This document shows positions 55,325 to 64,000 of a DNA stretch of 64,000 nucleotides, in pieces; positions within the stretch are counted from its first letter, which is position 1, and every line of letters begins with the position of its first letter. A program made the translations under genes and the position numbers. This DNA comes from Bog-793 sp035625025 (lineage in GTDB: Bacteria; Actinomycetota; Acidimicrobiia; Acidimicrobiales; Bog-793). The stretch covers positions 1 to 64,000 of the forward strand of contig DASPQJ010000015.1 of assembly GCA_035625025.1 (NCBI GenBank), written 5' to 3'. The notes below the pieces were generated by a model. It was given only the letters and a program-made list of their open reading frames with translations, was not told the origin of the DNA and made no database searches.

Positions 55325-56586
55325 GCCCGACAGGGGCGGACGAATCCCGGGAAAAATGCGCCGCGCAGGCGATCGTCATCGAGAACGCGACGCAATTGCT
55401 GGAACTGTCACGCCGGATCCACGCCCACCCGGAACTCGGCTTCGAGGAGGTGCAGGCCGCGACGTGGTGCACCGAGCTGCTCGCCGGGGGAGGGTTCACC
55501 GTTCACCTCGGCGTCGGGGGCCTCGCGACGGCCTTCGACGCGACGGTCGGCCACGGTCCGCTCGCCATCGGAATCTGCTGTGAGTACGACGCGCTGCCGG
55601 AGATCGGCCACGCCTGCGGCCACAACGTCATCGCCGCCGCGGGCGTCGGCGCGGGACTGGCCCTGGCGCCGCTCGCCGACGACCTGGGCTGCACGATCCA
55701 CGTGTTCGGCACTCCCGCCGAGGAGGGTGGAGGCGGCAAGATCCTGCTCCTCGAGGCCGGAGTCTTCGACGGGCTCGGCGCCGTGCTGATGGTCCACCCC
55801 GCACCGGCCGAGCTCGTCCAGATGCCCTGCCTCGCAATCTCGCATTTCGACGTGCGCTTCGTCGGCAAGGAGGCGCACGCCGCGGCGTTTCCCGAACTCG
55901 GCGTCAACGCCGCGGACGCGGTCACGATCGCCCAGGTCGCGGTGGGGCTCCTGCGGCAGCACGCCAAGCCCGGGGACCAGGTCCACGGGATCGTCACCAA
56001 CGGCGGCGCTGCGCCAAACATCGTTCCGGGACTCGCCGAGGCGAAGTACTACGTGCGCTCGCTGACCCTCGCCGGTCTCGCCGAGTGGGAGGCGCGCGTC
56101 CGGCGTTGCTTCGAGGCCGGGGCGCTCGCGACCGGCGCGTCGGTCGAGTTCATCACGCGCTGCCCGGCGTACTCGGAGTTCCGGGCCGACGAGGCGATCG
56201 GTGCGCGCTATCGCGCCAACGCCGTCTCGCTCGGTCGCACTTTCGCTCCACCATCGGACCGCGTGCTGATGGCGTCGACAGACATGGCGAACGTCTCTCT
56301 CGTCATCCCGGCCATCCACCCGACACTCGACATCCGCTCGGCACCGGCGGTCAACCACCAGCCGGAGTTCGCGGCGCACTGCGTGTCCCCCGCCGCTGAC
56401 CAGGCGATCCTTGACGGCGCGACGGCGATGGCCTGGACGATCATCGACCTCGCCCACGACGAGGACGAACGGGGACGTCTTCTGCGCGGCGCACGGCGAC
56501 GGATCTCATCTCACCTCGCGCCTGAAACGGGCGCCAACGGTGCCGCGCCCGGTAGTGACCGCCCGGGGGGCCGCCGGGCCGCCTAG
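55321..56586 (+). CDS. M20-family metallo-amidohydrolase
   Basis: This 421-residue protein has R-I-H-A-H-P-E-L-G-F-E-E near 30, the metal-binding G-H-A-C-G-H-N near 99, P-A-E-E-G-G-G-G-K near 134 and a lid domain (G-K-E-A-H-A-A). It resembles AbgB/p-aminobenzoyl-glutamate hydrolase-like and amide-cleaving M20 enzymes. The ATG overlaps the accC stop (ATGA), yet a pathway link with carboxylase is not obvious. The 3' end overlaps the convergent ThiF gene by four bases. Confidence 0.83.
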   Translation: MSPTGADESREKCAAQAIVIENATQLLELSRRIHAHPELGFEEVQAATWCTELLAGGGFTVHLGVGGLATAFDATVGHGPLAIGICCEYDALPEIGHACGHNVIAAAGVGAGLALAPLADDLGCTIHVFGTPAEEGGGGKILLLEAGVFDGLGAVLMVHPAPAELVQMPCLAISHFDVRFVGKEAHAAAFPELGVNAADAVTIAQVAVGLLRQHAKPGDQVHGIVTNGGAAPNIVPGLAEAKYYVRSLTLAGLAEWEARVRRCFEAGALATGASVEFITRCPAYSEFRADEAIGARYRANAVSLGRTFAPPSDRVLMASTDMANVSLVIPAIHPTLDIRSAPAVNHQPEFAAHCVSPAADQAILDGATAMAWTIIDLAHDEDERGRLLRGARRRISSHLAPETGANGAAPGSDRPGGRRAA

Positions 56587-57758
56587 AAAGCGGACGTCGC
56601 CGACACCGAGTGCGGTCGACAGAACTGGTCGTACTCGGCGATCACGATCTTGCCGGCTCCGTCACCGCACGCCGCGCAGTCCGGGTCGCGGCGGAACGTG
56701 AAGCTCCGGAACTCCTCGGCGAGCGCGTCGTAGGAGAGCAGCCGTCCGACGAGGGGATCTCCCAGGCCGAGCAGCATCTTGATCGCCTCGACCGCCTGGA
56801 TCGAGCCGATGATCCCCGGGAGCACACCGAGCACTCCGGCTTCGGCGCAGGACGGGGCGAACTCCGCCGGTGGCGGCTCCGGGAACAAGCACCGGTAACA
56901 CGGGCCGACGTACGGCTGGAAGACGGTCGCCTGACCCTCGAAGCGGAAGATCGAACCGTGGACGACCGGAACCTTCGTCAAGAGCGACGCGTCGTTCACG
57001 AGGTAGCGCGCGGGGAAGTTGTCGGTCGCGTCAACGACGAGGTCGTAGCCCGAAATGATCTCGACGACGTTGTCGGCGCTCAGTCGGACGTCGTGGGTGA
57101 CGACCGTCACGTCGTGGTTCAGAGCGGTCAGCGTCTTTTTCGCCGAGTCGACCTTGCGCTCGCCGATCCGTTCGCTGTTGTGCAGGATCTGGCGCTGGAG
57201 ATTCGACCAGTCGACCTCGTCCATGTCGAGGATCCCGATCGTGCCGACCCCGGCGGCGGCGAGGTAGATCGACGCCGGCGAACCGAGCCCCCCCGCCCCA
57301 AGGACCAGCACCTTCGAGGCCAGGAGCTTCTCCTGTCCGGTCGGCCCGATCTCGGGCAGGAGCAGGTGGCGCTGATAGCGGTTCCGCTGCGCGGCGCTGA
57401 GGACCGCGGGAGTCGACCAGGGCCGACCTTCGTCCTTCCAACGGTTGAACCCGCCGGCCAGCGAAGCGACGTTCGTGTAGCCGAGGTCGACGAGCGTCTT
57501 GGCGGCGAAGGCCGAACGCACTCCCCCGGCGCAGTAGACGACGATCGGCGCGTTCTTATCGGGAACCCGTCCTTCCACCTCGAGCTCGAGGTTGCCACGC
57601 GGCACGTGGACGGCGCCGGCGATGATGCCCTGCGCGTACTCCTCGGCTTCACGCACGTCGAGCAGCACGCCGTCGCCGGCCATCGCCTCGGCCTGCGCGG
57701 GCTCGATTTCGCGAATCTGCCGCTTCACGGCGGTGAGCAGGTCGTTCAGGGTCGGCAC
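56583..57758 (-). CDS. Rhodanese-ThiF/MoeB fusion (adenylyltransferase/sulfurtransferase), rhodanese first
   Basis: Residues about 15-110 of this 391-residue protein form a rhodanese domain (L-L-D-V-R-E-A-E-E-Y, active-site V-Y-C-A-G-G-V-R-S). Residues about 125-391 form a MoeB/ThiF E1-like domain (V-L-G-A-G-G-L-G-S-P, D-V-D-x-S-N-L-Q-R-Q-style E-V-D-W-S-N-L-Q-R-Q, D-A-T-D-N-F, and zinc-site cysteines C-Y-R-C-L-F and C-A-A-C-G-D). Known MoeZ proteins carry the rhodanese at the C-terminus. It should adenylate a ThiS/MoaD-like carrier and transfer sulfur. GTG 57758 follows GAGGAG. Confidence 0.88.
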   Translation of the reverse strand: MPTLNDLLTAVKRQIREIEPAQAEAMAGDGVLLDVREAEEYAQGIIAGAVHVPRGNLELEVEGRVPDKNAPIVVYCAGGVRSAFAAKTLVDLGYTNVASLAGGFNRWKDEGRPWSTPAVLSAAQRNRYQRHLLLPEIGPTGQEKLLASKVLVLGAGGLGSPASIYLAAAGVGTIGILDMDEVDWSNLQRQILHNSERIGERKVDSAKKTLTALNHDVTVVTHDVRLSADNVVEIISGYDLVVDATDNFPARYLVNDASLLTKVPVVHGSIFRFEGQATVFQPYVGPCYRCLFPEPPPAEFAPSCAEAGVLGVLPGIIGSIQAVEAIKMLLGLGDPLVGRLLSYDALAEEFRSFTFRRDPDCAACGDGAGKIVIAEYDQFCRPHSVSATSAF

Positions 57759-57904
57759 GAGCACTCCTCGATTCCTCGCACGGTCGATGGCCCTCCAGGA
57801 TCGCCGGGTCGTCCGCCACCGGGTACCGTGCCAAAACACTACCAGCGGGCTCGAAATTCCCCGTCGGCAGCCCGATCCGGGGCCGGGCCGGTAGGGTCCG
57901 CGAC

Positions 57905-58456
57905 GTGGAGTTCGCGGATCTCGCGCGCCGCCGCCGGATGGCGCGCCGTTTCGACCCTCGCCCGGTCCCCCGGGACGTGCTCGTCCGCGTCGTCGCGATC
58001 GCGGCCACCGCCCCGTCGGCCGGCAAGACCAACGGCGTCGAGTTGCGCGTTCTCGAATCCCCGGACGAGCGGGCCCGCTTCTGGGAGCTCGCCTCGGACC
58101 GGGAATGGCGCGCGTGCGGCCCGAAGTCCTCGGGTCTCCTGGCCGCTCCCGTCATCGTCGTCCCGATTGCCGATCCGGACGCCTACGTCGCGCGCTACGA
58201 CCGCCCGGACAAGGTCTTGTCGGCGCTCTCTGGCCTGGCGGCCTCGGAATGGCCCGTTCCCTACTGGATCGTCGACTCGTCCTTCATGGCCATGCTCGTC
58301 CTGCTCGCGGCCGCGGACGCCGGACTCGGCGCGCTCTTTTTCCAGTTGCACGCACCAGCCGAGGACGTGCTGGCCGGCCTCGGCGTGCCGCCGACACGAG
58401 TTGCGATCGGCGCGATCGCGATCGGCTATCCGGCCGAGGGCTCCCGAACAATCTGA
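57905..58456 (+). CDS. Nitroreductase family protein
   Basis: This compact 183-residue nitroreductase has A-R-R-R-R-M-A-R-R-F near the start, A-A-T-A-P-S-A-G-K-T-N near 35 (FMN contact) and A-A-A-D-A-G-L-G-A-L near 138. The start is GTG. Some actinobacterial relatives are F420-linked, and FbiB carries a nitroreductase domain that is missing from the cofE gene in this window, so a role in F420 reduction is conceivable but not shown. Confidence 0.78.
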   Translation: MEFADLARRRRMARRFDPRPVPRDVLVRVVAIAATAPSAGKTNGVELRVLESPDERARFWELASDREWRACGPKSSGLLAAPVIVVPIADPDAYVARYDRPDKVLSALSGLAASEWPVPYWIVDSSFMAMLVLLAAADAGLGALFFQLHAPAEDVLAGLGVPPTRVAIGAIAIGYPAEGSRTI

Positions 58457-58559
58457 CCGGGCTGGCAGCGACGCCGTCACCGAAGGAGAAGCCGTCGAAC
58501 GCTCGGCGGCGACACCGCCGCCGAGCGCCAGTAGCCGCCAGAAGGTGGGCTTGACCTTA

Positions 58560-59071
58560 CCGAGGACGGCCAGCCGGTTCGCGCCGTGCCTGCCCACCGG
58601 GGTCGGTGATCGGACCGGCCCGTCAACGGTCTCGTCGAGGGGTGGAACCGTGACCGAGACCAGATGGGCGATCGGTTCGCACCGCCCGGGGTGCTCCTCG
58701 CGCCTACCGGGAACGTCGAAGAGCGATCATCCGCCCACGCCGAGGAGCCGTGCCGCAACGTGACGGTCATCACGGCACCACCGGGTTTGCCGTTCGTTAC
58801 GTGGGTCGCCAGTTTCACGCCCTTGCCGCCGAGGAGCTGCAGCCCGGGAAGTCCGCCCACCGAACAAGTCGATCCGGAGACGTCCTGACCCGCACGGCGT
58901 AGGAGACGCTGCCGGCCACGCTGCTCCCGGGAACGGCGGAAAAGGTCGCCGCGAGCTGCTCGTTCCTGCACGGCGGCGCCCGGTCGGAAGAGAAAGCCGA
59001 CGGACTGAATGCGGTGGGCACGACGACGACGGCGAAACCAAGCGACCGCCAGACCGGGGCAGCGAGCGCAT
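58560..59071 (-). pseudogene. Frameshifted remnant of a DUF4232-like secreted protein
   Basis: Three minus-strand reading frames each carry consecutive pieces of one domain. From ATG 59071 a short leader shifts frame near 59050 into S-L-G-F-A-V-V-V-V...P-P-C-R-N-E-Q-L-A-A-T-F. A shift near 58888 leads to V-S-G-S-T-C-S-V-G-G-L-P-G-L-Q-L-L, ending with V-T-L-R-H-G-S-S-A-W. A shift near 58720 leads to F-D-V-P-G and L-V-S-V-T-V-P-P-L-D-E-T. These match the order of motifs in actinobacterial DUF4232 proteins. Each join needs one missing base. The true end is not defined. Confidence 0.55.
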
Positions 59072-59281
59072 CGCCCCGGCGAACCTTCCCGGCGCGATGT
59101 CGAACACTGGCACCGGATCGGCGCCTGCGCGGTCGGGAACTCGCCGAGATCCCGCCGGCATTGTCCCGGGCGTGCCGGCCCCCGACGAACTTGTCGCGGG
59201 TGCCCGGCGGTGAAAAGGTTGGCCCGTGCCCGGATCCGCTCGGTGTCGACGGCCGCCCCAGCGCCGAAGGGCCGTGTGGCG

Positions 59282-60598
59282 ATGCCGGACCCGCTGACAC
59301 CGCGAGGTCACCGGGTCCCGCGCTCGGCGGATTACGCCAGCCTGCCCTACTGGTGGGAGGGCGTCGATTTCCCCCCCGGATCCTCGGCGCGACCGCCCGC
59401 CGAGACGGACATCGTCGTCGTCGGCGCCGGTTACACGGGCCTCGCCACGGCGTTCGAAGCCGCTCGAGGCGGCCACGCGGTCGCCGTCGTCGACCGCGAC
59501 GACCCCGCCCGGGGCGCGAGCAGCCGCAACGGCGGGATGGTTCTGCCGGGACTGAAACACGACCTCGCCGCGATCCTGGCGATGGGAAAAGGGCGGGCGC
59601 TGTGGGACGAGACGGTCACGGCAGTGGAGAGTCTCGCGGCACTCGTCACCGAACACCGAATCGAGTGTGATTGGCAACGATCGGGCCACGTCGAGCTGGC
59701 GCACCACCCGCGGGCCGCGCGCCACTTCGAGAAGGTCGCAGGCGCGTTCGGCGCGATCGGCGAGAGCGCCCGGTTCCTCGACCGGGACGAACTGCGAGCC
59801 GAGATCGGATCGGATCGGTTCTTTGGCGCACTCGTCGTCGAGCGGAGCGCCTCGTTGCACCCCGCGAAATGGGCCGCCGCGCTCCAATCGCTCGCGACAG
59901 CTGCGGGCGCGCTCGTCATCGGTCGGTGCGCTGTGCGAAACATCGAAAAAACGAGGGTCGGGTTCCGCGTCGACACCGAACGGGGACCGATCGACTGCCG
60001 CGACGTCGTCATCGCGACGAACGCCACGACCGGCCGCTTCCTCTCCCCCTGGCTCGGGCGACGGATCCTCCCGGTCGGCAGCTACGTCATCGCCACGGAA
60101 CCGCTCGACCCGGGCGTCGTCGCCACGGTGAACCCGCGCGGGAGAATGTTCTTCGACTCCCGCAATTTTCTCAGCTACTGGCGCCTGTCCCCGGACGGTC
60201 GGCGCATCCTCTTCGGCGGCCGAACGTCGTTCGCGCCGACCACGGTGGAAAGAGCGCGTGACCGCCTCTACGCCGTCATGACCGCGGTGCACCCGCAACT
60301 CGCGGGAGTCGCGCTCCACCGCGCCTGGGGAGGCGACGTCGCCCTCACCTACGACCGGATGCCCCATCTCGGCCGCCACCCGACGACCGGCGTCGTCTAC
60401 GCCATGGGCTACTGCGGAACCGGGGTCGCGTTGGCGACGCACTTCGGACGCGTCGTCGCCCGCTACCTCACCGGGGACGGCGACCTCGGTCCGTTCGCCG
60501 CTCGCGCCTGGCCGACCGTGCCGCTCCCGGCTCGGATCCCCGGGATGCTGCCGATCGCCGGTCTGTGGTACCAAGGGCGTGATTCCTTGGGAATCTGA
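59282..60598 (+). CDS. FAD-dependent amino-acid-oxidase-like oxidoreductase
   Basis: This 438-residue flavoprotein of the DAO (DadA/PuuB-like) family has V-V-V-G-A-G-Y-T-G-L-A-T near 41-52 and R-G-A-S-S-R-N-G-G-M near 74. The N-terminal L-P-Y-W-W segment is typical of gamma-glutamylputrescine-oxidase-like members. The C-terminus shows Y-A-M-G-Y-C-G-T-G-V-A-L near 375, which completes the FAD site. It likely oxidises an amine or amino acid. ATG 59282 is chosen; upstream in-frame sequence overlaps the DUF4232 remnant. Confidence 0.83.
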   Translation: MPDPLTPRGHRVPRSADYASLPYWWEGVDFPPGSSARPPAETDIVVVGAGYTGLATAFEAARGGHAVAVVDRDDPARGASSRNGGMVLPGLKHDLAAILAMGKGRALWDETVTAVESLAALVTEHRIECDWQRSGHVELAHHPRAARHFEKVAGAFGAIGESARFLDRDELRAEIGSDRFFGALVVERSASLHPAKWAAALQSLATAAGALVIGRCAVRNIEKTRVGFRVDTERGPIDCRDVVIATNATTGRFLSPWLGRRILPVGSYVIATEPLDPGVVATVNPRGRMFFDSRNFLSYWRLSPDGRRILFGGRTSFAPTTVERARDRLYAVMTAVHPQLAGVALHRAWGGDVALTYDRMPHLGRHPTTGVVYAMGYCGTGVALATHFGRVVARYLTGDGDLGPFAARAWPTVPLPARIPGMLPIAGLWYQGRDSLGI

Positions 60599-60792
60599 CA
60601 AGGGTCGGAGCAAGGCACCGTCGATGCTGGCGGCCCAGGCGGCCCGACCGGTCGGGGAAGGTCGCCTCGACCGCAGTCTGACCGGTGACCGCGAACTTTC
60701 CGGCACGAGCGGGCTTTTCCGCGCCGTCGTGGCGCATCGCGACAGCGGTGGGGCGCGCCTTTGCGTTCGTCGTTGTCGCGTAGTCTCTGGCT

Positions 60793-63486
60793 GTGAGCGT
60801 CCACCACCTTGAGAAGCTGTTCAACCCGAAGCGCGTCGCCGTCGTCGGCGCCGGCCGTGAGCCTTCGCAGCTCGGTCACATCGTCCTACGCAACCTCGTC
60901 GCGGCGGGTTTCGACGGAGTCGTGTACCCGATCAACCCCGGTCGCGAGTCGATCAGCGGCATCCAGGCCTATCCGGGCATCACCGAGACGCCGGCGACGC
61001 CGGACCTGGCGATCGTCTGCACCCCCGCCGTCTCGGTGCCCGACATCGTGCGTGCCTGCGGTGAGACAGGGGTGCCGGCGCTAGCGGTACTTTCGGCCGG
61101 TTTCCGCGAAGCCGGTGCCGAAGGGGCCGAGCTCGAACGGCTCGTCAAAGAGGAGCTGGCGCGCCACGACGGCATGCGGCTGATGGGACCGAACTGTCTC
61201 GGGCTGATCGTGCCGCGTCACGGGTTGAACGCCAGTTTCGCCAAGACGACGCCGCTCGACGGCCACATCGCCTTCGTCTCGCAGTCGGGAGCGCTCGCGA
61301 CATCGGTTATTGACTGGGCCTCCGCCCAGAAGATCGGCTTTTCCCAGGTCGTCTCGGTCGGCAACATGGCCGACGTCGACCTCGGCGACCTCATCGACTA
61401 CCTCGCCCAGGACGCGCACACCCGCGCGATCTTCCTCTACATCGAGACGGTCACCGAGCCCCGCAAGTTCATGTCGGCGGCACGCGCCTTTTCTCGCACG
61501 AAGCCGATCATCGTCTACAAGGCGGGACGTTTCACCGCGTCGGCCCAGGCCGCGGTTTCCCACACCGGCGCGATGGTCGGTGAGGATGCCGTCTACGACG
61601 CGGCCTTCCGCCGTGCGGGCCTCGTGCGCGTCGGCCGGATCGAGGAAGTCTTCGCGACTGCTGAACTGCTCGCGAAGGAGCACCCCGTCCACAGCGCGCG
61701 CCTCGCGGTCGTCACGAACGCGGGCGGTCCCGGCGTGATGGCCGCCGACGCGTTGCTCGCCCGCGAGGGAGTGCTCGCCGAGCTCGAGCCGGCGACCATC
61801 AAGGTGCTCGACGAGGCGCTGCCGGCGGCCTGGTCCCACGGCAACCCGGTCGACGTGCTCGGTGACGCGCCCGCGAGCCGCTTCGGGGAAGCGGTGCGGG
61901 CGGTGCTAGCCGACGACGACGTCGACGCCGTCCTCGCGATCCTCACGCCCCAAGCGATGACCGATGCCAGTGCCACCGCCGACGCCGTGCTCGCGGCGCG
62001 GCGTAAGTCGTCGAAGCCGGTCCTCGCCGCCTGGATGGGCGGGAGCTCGGTAAGCGAGGGGCTTCAGCGCCTGTCGGCCGGCGGGGTGGCCGCCTACGCC
62101 TATCCCGAGCAGGCGATCGGCGCGTTGATGGACCTCGTCTCGTACAGCCGCAATCTCGAAACGCTCCACGAGACGCCGCGCAGCATCCCCGTCGGGTTCG
62201 CCCTCGACCGTCAACGCGCCAAGGAGCTGATGGGCGCGGTGCTCGCCGAGGGGACGGGCATCCTGTCCGAGACCTCGTCGAAGGCCCTGCTCGACGCCTA
62301 CGAGATCCCGTTTACCAAGCCCCTTCCGGCGCCGACAGTCGACGACGCCGTGGCGGTCGCCGACCAGATCGGTTATCCGGTCGTGCTGAAGGTCCGCTCG
62401 CCCGACATCACGCACAAGACCGATGTCGGCGGGGTCGAGGTCGGGCTGCGGGACGCGGCCGCGGTCCGGGCCGCATACGACCGCATCATGGAGACCGTCC
62501 ACAAGCGCAGCCCCGAGGCGGAGATCCAGGGCGTGACCGTCCAGCCGATGGTGCGGACCTCGGGGGGTTACGAGCTCGTGCTCGGCGCCCGCAAGGACCC
62601 GATCTTCGGTGCCGTGATCCTGCTCGGCGCCGGCGGTGTGGCGACCGAGGTCCTGCGCGACCAGGCGCTCGAACTTCCGCCGCTCAACGAGCGCCTCGCG
62701 CTCGGCATGCTCGAGTCGCTACGGATCTGGCCGCTGCTCTCGGGTCACCGGGGACGGCGGGCGATCGATCTCGACGCGCTCTTGGAGATCGTGATGCGGT
62801 TCTCCTACCTCGTCGCCGACTACCCCGAGCTGAGTGAGATCGAGATCAACCCGTTGCTCGTCAACGCGGACGGGGCGATCGCGCTCGACGCCCGGGCTGT
62901 CGTCGACCAGGCGCTCGTCGGCCGGCAGATGCCACCGTTCTCGCACCTCGCCATCCGCCCCTATCCCGAGGAGTACACCCGGGAGGCGACGACGTCGGGC
63001 GGGCTCCACGTGACACTGCGCCCCATCCGACCCGAGGACGAGCCGGCCTGGCACGAGATGCTCGACGCCTGTTCGGCCCAGACGATCTCGATGCGCTTCA
63101 GCGCGATGGTGCGGCACACCCACGAGTTCGCGACCCGCTTCTGTTTCATCGACTACGACCGCGAGCTGGCGATCGTCGCCGAGATCGAGGCAGAGGACGG
63201 CAAGAAGCTCGTCGGCATCGGCCGGCTCGTCGCCGACCCGGCCCGGAACCGGGCCGAGTACGCCACGCTCGTCGCCGACCCCTGGCAGCACCGCGGACTC
63301 GGGGACTTGCTCGCGAGCTACTGCCTCGAGTCGGCGGGACCCTGGGGGCACGCGTGGGGACTGCGCACCGTCTACGCCGAGACGGCGATCGAGAACTCGA
63401 AGATGATCGCCGTGTTCAAGAAGCAGGGCTTCAAGCTGACCCGCCGGCCCGACGACGGGATCGTCTTCGCCGAGCACCGCGCCTAG
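60793..63486 (+). CDS. ADP-forming acyl-CoA synthetase fused to GNAT acetyltransferase
   Basis: The first ~140 of 897 residues form a CoA-binding domain (R-V-A-V-V-G-A-G near 15; Y-P-I-N-P). About 150-460 are the succinyl-CoA-synthetase-like domains, with F-V-S-Q-S-G-A near 160 and the phosphohistidine motif V-S-H-T-G-A near 256. About 480-700 are an ATP-grasp domain (V-V-L-K-V-R-S-P-D-I-T-H-K-T-D-V-G-G-V). The last 160 are a GNAT acyltransferase (H-R-G-L-G-D-L-L near 835; E-N-S-K-M-I-A-V-F). Related proteins are lysine acetyltransferases (Pat) that control acyl-CoA synthetases. The GTG start is at 60793. Confidence 0.9.
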   Translation: MSVHHLEKLFNPKRVAVVGAGREPSQLGHIVLRNLVAAGFDGVVYPINPGRESISGIQAYPGITETPATPDLAIVCTPAVSVPDIVRACGETGVPALAVLSAGFREAGAEGAELERLVKEELARHDGMRLMGPNCLGLIVPRHGLNASFAKTTPLDGHIAFVSQSGALATSVIDWASAQKIGFSQVVSVGNMADVDLGDLIDYLAQDAHTRAIFLYIETVTEPRKFMSAARAFSRTKPIIVYKAGRFTASAQAAVSHTGAMVGEDAVYDAAFRRAGLVRVGRIEEVFATAELLAKEHPVHSARLAVVTNAGGPGVMAADALLAREGVLAELEPATIKVLDEALPAAWSHGNPVDVLGDAPASRFGEAVRAVLADDDVDAVLAILTPQAMTDASATADAVLAARRKSSKPVLAAWMGGSSVSEGLQRLSAGGVAAYAYPEQAIGALMDLVSYSRNLETLHETPRSIPVGFALDRQRAKELMGAVLAEGTGILSETSSKALLDAYEIPFTKPLPAPTVDDAVAVADQIGYPVVLKVRSPDITHKTDVGGVEVGLRDAAAVRAAYDRIMETVHKRSPEAEIQGVTVQPMVRTSGGYELVLGARKDPIFGAVILLGAGGVATEVLRDQALELPPLNERLALGMLESLRIWPLLSGHRGRRAIDLDALLEIVMRFSYLVADYPELSEIEINPLLVNADGAIALDARAVVDQALVGRQMPPFSHLAIRPYPEEYTREATTSGGLHVTLRPIRPEDEPAWHEMLDACSAQTISMRFSAMVRHTHEFATRFCFIDYDRELAIVAEIEAEDGKKLVGIGRLVADPARNRAEYATLVADPWQHRGLGDLLASYCLESAGPWGHAWGLRTVYAETAIENSKMIAVFKKQGFKLTRRPDDGIVFAEHRA

Positions 63487-63900
63487 GGCGCTGCGACTCG
63501 GTCCGCGCCCAGATCCGCGGTTCGAACCCGCGAGGCGAAGATCGCTGCCGCGACGTAGCGTCGGCCGCGATGACGCGGCCGACCGGGAAATGGACGTCTC
63601 GCCCGGCAGGTTGCGGCGAAACCCTCGGATTGGAGGTCATCGCGACGCCGAAGGTCTTGCTCGGAACCATCACGCGACGAAGATCGCTCGGATCGCGAAG
63701 ACTCCTCGACGGCCGAAGCCGCAAGCCGGTTGCCGGGTTGCCGCTGAAGTTGCCGACGATCCGGACCATGGCGTGCGCACCGTTGCAAGTCGCGCGTTCA
63801 GAACCATCCGTAGTGCTCCTGCAACGAACGGAGAAAGAGCCGAGATCGTCCGGACAGATCGGCGGCGCGTCAAGCCGGCGCTTGGGATGAGGAGTCGCTG
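63487..63900. other. Intergenic region, no gene seen
   Basis: These 414 bases follow the synthetase-GNAT gene. A tRNA T-arm-like hairpin (63516-63532) is present but without a complete tRNA around it. The open frames have no recognisable protein content. The likely ribosome binding site of the next gene (TGAGGAG at 63888-63894) is at the end. Confidence 0.5.
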
Positions 63901-64000
63901 ATGCGAAAGCCGTGCCGGCCCGCGCCCCGGCGCCGGTTTCAACGTGCGGTTGCTCTGTTCGTCGTTGGCGCCCTGGCATCCGTCGTCGGGCTGGCGAGCG
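63901..64000 (+). CDS. Start of a secreted protein, truncated by the window end
   Basis: An ATG six bases after TGAGGAG opens a frame whose 33 visible residues have a basic N-region (M-R-K-P...R-R-R-F-Q-R) and a hydrophobic core (A-V-A-L-F-V-V-G-A-L-A-S-V-V-G-L-A), the form of a signal peptide. The mature protein lies outside the window, so its identity is unknown. Confidence 0.6.
   Translation, partial: MRKPCRPAPRRRFQRAVALFVVGALASVVGLAS

Noticed and set aside
63462..63540. Possible tRNA: perfect 5-bp T-arm with TTCGAAC loop at 63516-63532 and near-complementary ends
   Set aside because: No D-arm or anticodon stem-loop with T33 can be drawn, the spacing is wrong and the 5' part would lie in the end of an intact coding gene.

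Overview
The window reads as two unrelated genomes joined inside one gene. Bases 1 to about 36,100 look like a Gram-negative, Desulfobacterota/Binatota-like bacterium: there is an LpxA lipid A acyltransferase, a System I cytochrome c maturation (ccm) cluster, a split pyruvate:ferredoxin oxidoreductase and a FixC/FixX pair. Bases from about 36,170 to 64,000 look like a high-GC actinobacterium, probably Acidimicrobiia: coenzyme F420 genes cofD/cofE, a DUF5719-like protein, dTDP-rhamnose and GDP-mannose genes, and a biotin carboxylase fused to its carrier domain. The switch falls in ftsH (35334-37304), whose N-terminal half resembles proteobacterial FtsH and whose C-terminal half resembles Acidimicrobiia FtsH. 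The simplest reading is an assembly chimera at a conserved stretch. The taxonomic labels are inference from gene content and motif style, not from a database search.

Left part. 1-331 is the end of a BrnT/BrnA-like toxin-antitoxin pair. 1390-5046 is a NifJ-type oxidoreductase split into two genes. A methyltransferase and an acetoacetate-decarboxylase-family protein follow. 7073-11762 is a compact run: nitroreductase, small unknown, FixC, FixX, small unknown, and an unusual long nitroreductase-like protein, closed by a hairpin terminator. 11966-17854 holds a two-subunit CoA-transferase, a small membrane protein and three overlapping adenylate-forming-enzyme-like genes, of which only the middle one looks complete. 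A U32-like protein and an SCP-x-type thiolase lie on the minus strand. Together these suggest CoA-thioester metabolism coupled to flavin and ferredoxin electron transfer, with an unknown substrate. glgB follows, then a lower-GC patch of unknown genes (22950-25000), then yacG and lpxA, then ccmEFH-(I-like)-ABCD, a DnaJ-like/MerR pair, tilS and the 5' half of ftsH.

Right part. A co-directional minus-strand block runs from birA (53555) down to 37241, with many start/stop overlaps: birA, rmlB, rmlD, rhamnosyltransferase-like GT2, a membrane protein, a sugar nucleotidyltransferase, an epimerase, cofD, cofE, two GT4-type glycosyltransferases, a sugar-nucleotide reductase/dehydratase, then a very large membrane GT2 and a DUF5719-like protein. 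The block pairs cell-envelope glycan synthesis with F420 synthesis, an arrangement also known from mycobacteria. A perfect 53-base palindrome sits in its largest gap. On the plus strand are accC-BCCP, an M20 amidohydrolase, a nitroreductase, an amino-acid-oxidase-like flavoprotein and an ADP-forming acyl-CoA synthetase fused to a GNAT acetyltransferase. A rhodanese-ThiF protein with unusual domain order and a multiply frameshifted DUF4232-like remnant are on the minus strand. The window ends in the signal peptide of a truncated secreted protein.
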